From positions 1 to 8,214 of the forward strand of contig JAAEMC010000472.1 of assembly GCA_024225895.1 (NCBI GenBank): 8,214 nt of DNA, in the 5' to 3' direction. The DNA is from Desulfobacteraceae bacterium (GTDB lineage Bacteria; Desulfobacterota; Desulfobacteria; Desulfobacterales; Desulfobacteraceae). Both the position numbers and the translations under genes were made by a program. The notes below the pieces were generated by a model that ran no database searches, was not told where the DNA came from, and was given only the letters and a program-made list of their open reading frames with translations. Positions 1 through 5,526 of the stretch are shown here, in pieces; position 1 is the stretch's first letter, and every line of letters starts with the position of its first letter.

Positions 1-1
1 A

Positions 2-928
2 CCTTTGCTTTTTAAAAACGGACATGTCCAGACCATTTTCCCCGTGGTTTTCAGAAAAATTAATTCCGTTGTTTATAAAAGAGACAGAATTGAAACCATT
101 GACAAAGATTTTCTGGATTTAGACTGGTCCCAAAAGAATCACAACCGGCTTGCCGTCATCTCCCACGGGCTTGAAGGTAACACCACAAGGGCCTATGTCA
201 TGGGTATGGTAAAGGCGCTAAATGAAAACGGCTGGGATGCCCTGGCATGGAATTACCGATCTTGCAGCGGAGAACCCAACCGTTTGCTGCGTTCCTACCA
301 CAACGGTGCCACAGAAGATCTGGCCTGCGTAATCAACCATGCCAAAAAGCAAAAACAATATAATGAAATTGCCCTGGTGGGGTTCAGCCTTGGCGGCAAT
401 TTGAGTTTGGTTTATCTGGGCCGTGAAATCCCGGATCCCCTGGTCACAAAAGCTGTTGTCTTTTCAGTGCCCTGTGATTTGAAAGCCTGCGCAAGTACAC
501 TCAAAAAAGCTGGCAACATCCTTTATATGAAGCGATTTCTGATCATGCTGCATCAAAAAATCAAAGCAAAAATGGCCATTATGCCGGATGCCATCAATGA
601 TGAAGGCTTTGAAAAAATAAAAGATTTCAAGGATTTTGACGACCGGTATACAGCCCCTATCCATGGATTTAAAAATGCCCTTGATTACTGGGAAAAATGC
701 AGCTCCAAACAATTTATCCCTTATATCAAGATCCCGACACTTATCATCAATGCCAAAAACGATCCCTTTTTACCAAAACAAAGTTATCCTGTAAAAGAGG
801 CCGGACAGAATCCAAATGTCCATCTAAGAATACCAGAGTCCGGCGGACATGTCGGGTTTATTGCATTTAACACAGAAAAGATCTATTGGTCGGAACAACA
901 GACAGTTCAATTTTTAAATACCCATTAA
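2..928 (+). CDS. YheT-family alpha/beta hydrolase, 5'-truncated by the window edge
   Basis: This is the C-terminal and central part of a COG0429/YheT-type serine hydrolase, a family of poorly known substrate (short-chain esters or lipids are suggested for relatives). Residues are counted from the TTG at 5. The segment FKNGHVQTIFP at the edge is the family's N-terminal signature and is normally preceded by 20-40 residues. The frame is open to the edge with a proline codon before the TTG, and no ribosome site is visible, so I treat the gene as partial rather than starting at TTG. HGLEG (54-58) is the oxyanion strand region. The nucleophile elbow is GFSLGGN with Ser128, the acid is probably Asp253 in NDPFLP, and the base is His282 in GGHVGF, giving a complete triad. 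No signal peptide or membrane segment is seen in the visible part, so it is presumably cytoplasmic. The gene ends 35 nt from the end of a convergent gene, with no clear terminator between them. Confidence 0.9.
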   Translation, partial: PLLFKNGHVQTIFPVVFRKINSVVYKRDRIETIDKDFLDLDWSQKNHNRLAVISHGLEGNTTRAYVMGMVKALNENGWDALAWNYRSCSGEPNRLLRSYHNGATEDLACVINHAKKQKQYNEIALVGFSLGGNLSLVYLGREIPDPLVTKAVVFSVPCDLKACASTLKKAGNILYMKRFLIMLHQKIKAKMAIMPDAINDEGFEKIKDFKDFDDRYTAPIHGFKNALDYWEKCSSKQFIPYIKIPTLIINAKNDPFLPKQSYPVKEAGQNPNVHLRIPESGGHVGFIAFNTEKIYWSEQQTVQFLNTH

Positions 929-963
929 AGAAGTGAATCACCCGGATGTTTCAAAGAATACCT

Positions 964-1842
964 TCACACAACGAAAAGATTGAAATCGTCTACTAACTCG
1001 ATAGGTACATACCGCTTCTTTTTTTCATCATATGCAAGTTTAGAGGCTGCATAATCATAATCATGGGTATAAAAAACCCAGGAATTCTCATTATAGGCCT
1101 TTTCCAAAAATATCTGCTTTTCGTCAATCAAAAGCTCTGGATTCCTATCATATCCCATGGTGATGGGAAGGTTGATCCAATGATGGCCCGGAGCTGCATC
1201 TCCTAAAAAAAGCACATTGACATCTTTTGCCCGGATTTGTGACAGGAGCATTCCCGGTGTATGGCCGTGGCTTTCCAAAAACATGATTTCAAGGCCATCC
1301 AAGTCCATTACATCCTGATCAAATTTCAATTCCAGGCGTCCGGATTTTTCAAGTAATTGGTCAAGCTGCGGGATAAAAGAGGCCCGGTCCCGGATATGGG
1401 GTGAAGCAGACCGTTCATACTGGGTTTTTCCCGTGATAAACCTTGCATTGGGAAAGAGCAGTTCAATTGAATGACAGCCGTCATAAAATTCTTTTAGCAG
1501 CCCGCCTGCATGATCAAAATGAAGATGGGAAAGGATGACATGGGTTATGTCTGCATGGGTCAGTCCCTGATTCAGCAATGAATCCAGCAGCACATGATTA
1601 TTTTCAACAACCTGGAACCGCTTTTTCATGGGCGGGGATAAATAGGCACCAGCACCGGTTTCAAAAAGGATTTTATAACGCGGTGTTTGAATCAGCATGG
1701 ATCTTGAGCCGATATCAATCATATTCTTGTCATCCGCCATGATCCATCTTTGCCATAAAGCCTTGGGAGCATTACCAAACATGGCGCCGCCATCCAGTTT
1801 CATGCTGTTGCCTTTCAGGCTTGAGAATATATATTCCGACAT
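964..1842 (-). CDS. Metallo-beta-lactamase-fold hydrolase
   Basis: A 292-aa soluble hydrolase of the MBL superfamily (COG0491-like), expected to bind two metal ions. Visible ligands are HLHFDH (106-111), His194 in ESHGHTPG, Asp215 in FLGDAAPGHH and His260 in THDYD. The N-terminal LDGGAMFGNAPKALW segment is typical of the subgroup that includes lactonase-like and uncharacterised MBL proteins; the substrate cannot be told from sequence. The frame could be opened further upstream, to 1917, but that would overlap the preceding yhbY-like gene. The ATG at 1842 lies 13 nt after that gene's stop, has AAGG 11 nt upstream, and gives an N-terminus of family length, so I chose it. The short gap implies co-transcription with the upstream RNA-binding protein. 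The stop is TGA; I checked downstream for selenocysteine read-through and found a short non-homologous tail, so it is a true stop. Confidence 0.88.
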   Translation of the reverse strand: MSEYIFSSLKGNSMKLDGGAMFGNAPKALWQRWIMADDKNMIDIGSRSMLIQTPRYKILFETGAGAYLSPPMKKRFQVVENNHVLLDSLLNQGLTHADITHVILSHLHFDHAGGLLKEFYDGCHSIELLFPNARFITGKTQYERSASPHIRDRASFIPQLDQLLEKSGRLELKFDQDVMDLDGLEIMFLESHGHTPGMLLSQIRAKDVNVLFLGDAAPGHHWINLPITMGYDRNPELLIDEKQIFLEKAYNENSWVFYTHDYDYAASKLAYDEKKKRYVPIELVDDFNLFVV

Positions 1843-1855
1843 CTCTAATTCGGCC

Positions 1856-2161
1856 TTAAGGTATTTTGATTTTTCGCTTTTCTTTGTCTTCATGCTGACG
1901 GTAGAGGATAGCCACATGGCCGATCATTCCGGCGATATGGGATTTTGTGGCTTTTGCAATTTCGTCGGTCAAAGCGGTTTTAACATCCTTTTCCTTATAA
2001 TCATTGAACTTGATTTTAATGAGTTCAGATGCATCCAATGCCTTTTCAATTTCATCAATTAAAGTTTGGGTAATTCCCTTTTGCCCGACATAGGCGGATG
2101 GGTTGAGTTTATGGGCAAGACCCCTTAAATATTTTCGCTGCGACCCTTTTAATTCTTTCAA
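1856..2161 (-). CDS. yhbY: YhbY/CRS1-domain ribosome assembly RNA-binding protein
   Basis: A 101-aa single-domain CRS1-YhbY protein, close in length to E. coli YhbY (97 aa), which associates with pre-50S ribosomal particles. Matching landmarks are LRGLAHKLNP near the N-terminus, the GxxG-type loop VGQKGIT (25-31), the EIEKALDASELIKIKF segment, and the last strand IGHVAILYR (80-88) followed by a basic KEKRKIKIP tail. The only reasonable start is TTG at 2161. An in-frame stop lies six codons upstream, no internal ATG would keep the domain, and AAAGG stands about 12 nt before the TTG, a slightly long spacing. It is the first gene of a two-gene unit with the MBL-fold hydrolase. The partnership looks positional rather than functional. 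Confidence 0.92.
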   Translation of the reverse strand: MKELKGSQRKYLRGLAHKLNPSAYVGQKGITQTLIDEIEKALDASELIKIKFNDYKEKDVKTALTDEIAKATKSHIAGMIGHVAILYRQHEDKEKRKIKIP

Positions 2162-2218
2162 TTTCTTAATTTTCCTTTAAAAAAAATCTTATCGTTAATT
2201 ACCGGGCTTTTTATCATA

Positions 2219-2749
2219 TTACGGAACTTTTGAACAGGCCATGTTTATAAAGGCCGTTTCCAATTCATTTCTAAGGGCTTTGATTTGATTGAGTTTTTCC
2301 ATTAGAAAAAAATGAAGCTGTGGTGCATGCTCTTTCATGTACAAGGCCTGTTCCGGACAAAAATACCAAGTGCAGATAAAGGGGCGGCATGATCTTTTAA
2401 GCCGGCATCCACTTTTAGATATGTGGCAGCAATCACCATTGGTTTTTCTTGTGACCTGGGACAAGGGGAATTCATTGTTCCCAAAATAAAGATAAAAAAG
2501 ATCCTTTAAGTCAAAAAAGATGGTGGCCTTTTTACAACATATATCTTCGCAGCAAACACAAGTAGTTCGGCACATCTTTTCAATGGGATCTGATATCTCA
2601 TTAAACTTTTTTTCAATCTTCTTTGCTGTTTTTTTCAGCTTGTTGATCCCGGGTACATGGGCCTTCTTGAACTGATCCAGGGAAACTTTGACCTCCTGCC
2701 ATTGTGAATTGTCTGACCAGGGAATATTTTGCTTTGAAGAATGCTTCAT
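2219..2749 (-). CDS. Cysteine-cluster protein, divergent YkgJ/UPF0153-like
   Basis: A 176-aa protein with 13 cysteines, most in two blocks. Block one is C60-x3-C64-x-CC(66,67)-x3-CC(71,72). Block two is CC(107,108), C115, C121, C126 and C131 within GCRLKRSCRPFICTWYFC. This layout recalls the CxxCxxCC (YkgJ/UPF0153) zinc- or iron-chelating family, where a Cys cluster is followed by a C...RP..CR element, but the spacing is not canonical, so the family call is tentative. The N-terminal 55 residues are lysine-rich and probably helical; no signal peptide is seen. The ATG at 2749 is the first possible start after an in-frame stop at 2765-2767 on the same strand, and has no good Shine-Dalgarno sequence. 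It is divergent from the metal-binding protein gene at 2883. The metal and role are unknown. Confidence 0.8.
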   Translation of the reverse strand: MKHSSKQNIPWSDNSQWQEVKVSLDQFKKAHVPGINKLKKTAKKIEKKFNEISDPIEKMCRTTCVCCEDICCKKATIFFDLKDLFYLYFGNNEFPLSQVTRKTNGDCCHISKSGCRLKRSCRPFICTWYFCPEQALYMKEHAPQLHFFLMEKLNQIKALRNELETAFINMACSKVP

Positions 2750-2802
2750 TTCAATGATAGTACGCTATTTTCCAAGTAAAAAAAACAGGATTACCGATTT
2801 CA

Positions 2803-2830
2803 TTGACCTTTATTAAAGATACACTATATT
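2803..2830 (+). promoter_or_regulatory. Probable sigma70 promoter of the HMA protein gene
   Basis: TTGACC (2803-2808) and TATATT (2825-2830) are separated by 16 bp, a good match to a sigma70-type promoter. Transcription would start near 2837, about 45 nt before the HMA gene, whose ribosome site AAGGAG (2867-2872) lies within that leader. No obvious dyad operator overlaps it. This is a pattern match without experimental support. Confidence 0.55.
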
Positions 2831-2882
2831 ATTTAAAGACACCTTTATTTAAAACAATAGAACAATAAGGAGAAACCAGCTT

Positions 2883-3095
2883 ATGGCATCTCAAAAAATT
2901 ACCATAAATGTAGACGGTATGAACTGCGGCCACTGCTCCGGTATGGTGGAAAAAACCCTTGAAGCCATTAAAGGTATTTCTGAAATTTCAGTCAGCCTGG
3001 AAAATAAAAATGCCACATTTTTAACCGATGACAATGCCAATATCCAAAAAGCTATCAATGGAATTAACACTGCCGGTTATAAGGCTTTTCAATAA
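2883..3095 (+). CDS. Heavy-metal-associated (HMA) domain protein, CopZ/MerP-like
   Basis: A 70-aa single HMA (ferredoxin-like beta-alpha-beta-beta-alpha-beta) domain. The metal site is GMNCGHC (12-18) with Cys15 and Cys18, and the C-terminal IQKAINGINTAGYKAF matches the last helix and strand of the fold. Such proteins carry Cu(I) to P-type ATPases (CopZ) or bind Hg(II) in the periplasm (MerP). No signal peptide is seen, so a cytoplasmic CopZ-like carrier fits better than MerP. The start is ATG with AAGGAG 10 nt upstream. No copper ATPase gene is in view; the next genes are the nitroreductase-arsR-hgcAB group, separated by 123 nt that hold a separate promoter. Whether it handles copper or mercury cannot be read from the sequence. 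Confidence 0.92.
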   Translation: MASQKITINVDGMNCGHCSGMVEKTLEAIKGISEISVSLENKNATFLTDDNANIQKAINGINTAGYKAFQ

Positions 3096-3113
3096 AATGG
3101 CAGATATTTTTTT
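3070..3113 (+). terminator. Weak candidate terminator after the HMA gene
   Basis: CTGCC (3070-3074) can pair with GGCAG (3099-3103), three nucleotides before a run of seven T (3107-3113). The stem is short and the loop long (24 nt), and the left arm lies inside the coding region, so support is weak. Read-through into the hgcAB group is possible. Confidence 0.25.
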
Positions 3114-3151
3114 AATTTCTTCCTTGCCCGGGGCTTTGTGAAAAATACCAT

Positions 3152-3180
3152 TTGACAAGCCGCCTTCTTTGCTTTATCGT
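3152..3180 (+). promoter_or_regulatory. Probable promoter of the nitroreductase-arsR-hgcA-hgcB operon
   Basis: A perfect -35 TTGACA (3152-3157) is followed after 17 bp by TATCGT (3175-3180), a 4/6 match to TATAAT. The weak -10 is embedded in the CGATAAA-box operator described separately, the usual arrangement for a repressible promoter. The predicted start is near 3187, about 30 nt before the TTG of the first gene. Confidence 0.55.
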
Positions 3181-3201
3181 TAATAGGCGATAAACGATAA
3201 A
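3173..3201 (+). promoter_or_regulatory. Three-box CGATAAA operator candidate (possible ArsR site)
   Basis: TTTATCG (3173-3179) faces CGATAAA (3188-3194) across an 8-nt spacer, a perfect 7+7 dyad spanning 22 bp. A second CGATAAA (3195-3201) follows directly in tandem and forms an alternative 9-bp dyad, TTTATCGTT (3173-3181) with AACGATAAA (3193-3201). The element covers the -10 of the promoter. ArsR/SmtB-family repressors bind such dyads over promoters and an ArsR gene lies in the same operon, so autoregulation is the simplest inference. Another regulator cannot be excluded. Confidence 0.55.
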
Positions 3202-3218
3202 ATAAAGGAAGCAATGAT

Positions 3219-4013
3219 TTGAAAATTAAAATCAACCATGCCAATTGCAATTGCAAGGATATCAAGCTGTGCGCTGAAATCTGCCCCTATGGGTATATCT
3301 GGGAAGTAGATGAAGGCGGCCGGGTGGGTATTTCCCCTGGACATGAAGATTACTGCATCAATTGTGGCCAGTGTGCCAGCATCTGTCCTTCAGGCGTGCT
3401 GAATATTGTCAGCAATGAAAAAAAGCCTGTTAAAATTAATAATAAAGAAAAAATACCGGCTGATCTTGCGGCACATTTTCTTAAGACCAGGCGATCCAAA
3501 CGAAGCTTTAAGGATATTCCGCTTTTAAAATCAGATATTGAAGAAATCCTGGATATAACAAGGTGGATCCCGACAGCCAGCAACAAGCAGCAACTTAAAT
3601 GGATGGTGATCAACGACAAGGATAAAGTTCAAAAAATCGCGGGCATGACCATTGATTTTATCCGGGGGATTGAAGCATACAAAGAACTTGCTGAACTATA
3701 TGAAAAAGGGAAGGATATTGTATTGCGCCATGCCCCCTGCCTGATTATTGTCCTGGGTGAAGAGGATTATTTCTGGAGTAACACAGAGGCGGGCATCGCC
3801 CTGACTTACCTGGAACTTTTTGCCTATGCCAAAAAACTTGGAACCTGCTGGGCAGGATTTTTCACCCGGGCCGCCACAAGTTACAAACCTCTGATTCAAT
3901 ATCTGGATCTGCCGGATGGTTACAAAGTCTGCGGCGGGGTTATGATCGGTCACCCTCTTTACCGTCTGCACTCAATTCCGGCCAGAAAACCAGTAGATGT
4001 AACCTGGAAATAA
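3219..4013 (+). CDS. Nitroreductase-family flavoprotein with N-terminal ferredoxin domain
   Basis: A 264-aa fusion. Residues 1-65 form a two-cluster ferredoxin-like domain with a canonical second motif C46-x2-C49-x2-C52-x3-C56-P. The first motif is altered: C10-x-C12-x5-C18-x3-C22-P. Residues 85-264 are an FMN-dependent nitroreductase domain. RRSKRSFKD (91-99) is the usual flavin-phosphate segment, followed by the PTASNKQQLKWMVI loop, AGIALTYLELFAYAKKLGTCW (helix) and GGVMIGHP (239-246). It is a soluble reductase probably fed from low-potential ferredoxin; the substrate is unknown. The start is TTG at 3219 with AAAGGA nine nt upstream. The ATG at 3214 is out of frame and meets a stop at once. 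It is the first gene of the putative hgcAB operon, 31 nt before arsR, so a role in redox support of mercury or corrinoid chemistry is possible but unproven. Confidence 0.9.
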   Translation: MKIKINHANCNCKDIKLCAEICPYGYIWEVDEGGRVGISPGHEDYCINCGQCASICPSGVLNIVSNEKKPVKINNKEKIPADLAAHFLKTRRSKRSFKDIPLLKSDIEEILDITRWIPTASNKQQLKWMVINDKDKVQKIAGMTIDFIRGIEAYKELAELYEKGKDIVLRHAPCLIIVLGEEDYFWSNTEAGIALTYLELFAYAKKLGTCWAGFFTRAATSYKPLIQYLDLPDGYKVCGGVMIGHPLYRLHSIPARKPVDVTWK

Positions 4014-4030
4014 TCCAAAACTTTGATTGA

Positions 4031-4039
4031 TGATACAAT
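4031..4039 (+). promoter_or_regulatory. Extended -10 element immediately before arsR
   Basis: TGATACAAT is a TGn-TACAAT extended -10 (5/6 to TATAAT) ending 5 nt before the arsR ATG. There is no convincing -35. A start about 6-7 nt downstream would fall on the ATG, giving a leaderless arsR-hgcA-hgcB transcript. That would explain the missing ribosome site before arsR. This rests on a motif match only. Confidence 0.3.
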
Positions 4040-4044
4040 AAACC

Positions 4045-4341
4045 ATGGATACCGACCAATTATCAAAAATATGCAAGGCCCTGGGACACCCCACACGCAT
4101 CAAGATTCTTGAACACCTGATCAAGATCAACTCCTGCGTCTGCGGTGAAATTGTGGATAAGTTCCCCTTTTCCCAGTCCACCATCAGCCAGCACTTAAAA
4201 CTCTTAAAAGAATCAGGCATTGTTCTTGGTGAGGTGGAAGGCCCCAAAACCTGTTATTGTGTGGACAACGCCATTTTAGACAAATTCAAAGCATATGTTT
4301 CAAATTTAAAATGTGGAGTAACCAATGAACAAAAAAACTGA
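4045..4341 (+). CDS. ArsR/SmtB-family metal(loid)-responsive repressor
   Basis: A 98-aa winged-helix dimeric repressor. ICKALGHPTRIKILEHL (9-25) is the first helix block, SQSTISQHLKLLKESGIV (43-60) is the helix-turn-helix with the recognition helix, and GEVEGPKTCYCVD (62-74) is the wing. Six cysteines are present. The C31-V-C33 pair sits in the position of the CVC arsenic/thiol-metal site of classical ArsR, and C70-x-C72 and C90 could add ligands. An As(III), Hg(II) or other thiophilic inducer is likely. An ArsR-like regulator upstream of hgcAB is known in Pseudodesulfovibrio mercurii ND132, so the context is familiar. No Shine-Dalgarno sequence precedes the ATG. Its last 17 nt overlap hgcA in another frame, and the hgcA ribosome site lies inside it, implying translational coupling. 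Confidence 0.93.
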   Translation: MDTDQLSKICKALGHPTRIKILEHLIKINSCVCGEIVDKFPFSQSTISQHLKLLKESGIVLGEVEGPKTCYCVDNAILDKFKAYVSNLKCGVTNEQKN

Positions 4342-5503
4342 ACCAGGATGCGGCTGCAGCGAACCGCAATCCTTAAATATTTCAACCAGCAATGTAAATA
4401 TCATGGCGCAAGCACCCACCTGCGGGACTGAAGCGAGTAACCCCATGGCGACCCATGAAAAACCGGGGTATAAATTGTGCTCCTATGTTGAAAATTTCAT
4501 TGAGACAGAAACAGGTCTGGTCCCCAGGATTAAATCCAGGCTGGGGAAAAAGGATCTCTTTTCAACCTTCCATGTCAGGTGCGGCATCAAAAGATATTCC
4601 TATACCGTTGCACCCGGACTTTATGCCATTGGCACTCCAGACAAGAAATCCGAGGTGCTGGTTACTGCCAACTTCAAACTTACCTTTGATCATTTAAGAA
4701 AGCATCTTGATAAAATTAATGCCTGGATACTGGTTCTGGATACCAAGGGCATCAACGTATGGTGCGCAGCAGGAAAAGGGACCTTCTCCACGCAAGAGCT
4801 TGTAAAAAGGATCAAGCTGGCACAGCTTGAAAAGATCGTGGATCACAAGCGGATCATAGTACCGCAGCTTGGAGCCACAGGTGTGGCTGCAAGACAGGTT
4901 AAAAAAGAGGCTGGTTTCAGAGTGGTTTACGGGCCGGTACGAGCCCAGGATATTCCCAAATTCTTAGAAAACAAACGAAAGGCGGACCAGCAAATGCGCA
5001 TGGTTACCTTTACCTTAAAGGAACGCCTGATACTGACGCCTATTGAAATTCAAATGTCTCTCAAGCCAGCCCTGATTATAACGATCATTCTCTTTATTCT
5101 GTCTGGTGTCGGGCCGGAAATTTTTTCTTTTTCAAGTGCCTGGCAAAGAGGTATGATATCCTTTTTCGCCCTTTTAACCGGCATGATCGCAGGTGCTGTT
5201 ATCACCCCGGCGCTTTTACCCTTTATCCCGTTCCGCCACTTTGCCGCCAAAGGGATTATTGCCGGAAGCATTTTAGGGCTGGCAATGATTTTTCTGGCCT
5301 GGGCATCCATTAATTCCATGGCAGGATATATTGCCTTATTTTTATTTACCGTTACCATCAGCTCCTTTATGGCCATGAATTTCACGGGAACCACCCCCTA
5401 CACCTCCCCTTCAGGAGTTGAAAAAGAGATGAAACAATTTATCCCGGTGCAGTTGGCTTGCCTGGCGGTATCAACTATACTCTGGATATATTCCGCATTT
5501 TAA
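4325..5503 (+). CDS. hgcA: Mercury-methylating corrinoid protein HgcA
   Basis: HgcA carries a methyl group on a cobamide and transfers it to Hg(II). This 392-aa protein has the diagnostic cap-helix motif NVWCAAGKGTF (144-154), where Cys147 is the expected lower-axial cobalt ligand (Cys93 in ND132). The corrinoid-binding domain spans roughly 80-225. Five membrane helices follow at about 247-263, 276-302, 310-328, 332-352 and 372-390, and the HgcA-typical FTGTTPYTSPSGVEKEMK (353-370) joins the last two. The N-terminus is about 54 residues longer than ND132 HgcA and contains C9-x-C11, C33, C52 and C86. The ATG at 4325 has GGAG six nt upstream and overlaps arsR by 17 nt; internal Met27 and Met41 are less well supported starts. 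hgcB follows after 23 nt. The protein looks intact, with no frameshift or missing key residue. Confidence 0.97.
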   Translation: MNKKTEPGCGCSEPQSLNISTSNVNIMAQAPTCGTEASNPMATHEKPGYKLCSYVENFIETETGLVPRIKSRLGKKDLFSTFHVRCGIKRYSYTVAPGLYAIGTPDKKSEVLVTANFKLTFDHLRKHLDKINAWILVLDTKGINVWCAAGKGTFSTQELVKRIKLAQLEKIVDHKRIIVPQLGATGVAARQVKKEAGFRVVYGPVRAQDIPKFLENKRKADQQMRMVTFTLKERLILTPIEIQMSLKPALIITIILFILSGVGPEIFSFSSAWQRGMISFFALLTGMIAGAVITPALLPFIPFRHFAAKGIIAGSILGLAMIFLAWASINSMAGYIALFLFTVTISSFMAMNFTGTTPYTSPSGVEKEMKQFIPVQLACLAVSTILWIYSAF

Positions 5504-5526
5504 ACAAAACAATTGTGAGGAAAAAA

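Noticed and set aside
929..963. Terminator between the convergent hydrolase genes
   Set aside because: Only GTGAA/TTCAC can pair, over a long loop and without a U-run.
929..966. Selenocysteine read-through of the TGA ending the MBL-fold gene
   Set aside because: The tail after the TGA is short and not family-like, no hairpin with a SECIS-like loop follows, and the protein already has the family length.
2189..2199. TTATCGTTAAT shared with the 3174-3184 operator region
   Set aside because: An 11-nt identity is expected several times by chance in a window this size, and the facing CGATAA half-site is missing at 2189-2215.
3214..3222. ATG-ATT-TGA mini-frame overlapping the nitroreductase start
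   Set aside because: Two codons only, and too close to the AAAGGA site; it is probably chance, though it could slightly affect initiation at TTG 3219.
5458..5526. Upstream in-frame extension of hgcB overlapping the end of hgcA
   Set aside because: ATG 5527 has GAGG six nt upstream and begins the HgcB-typical N-terminus; the extension reads the hgcA membrane-helix DNA in another frame and has no support.
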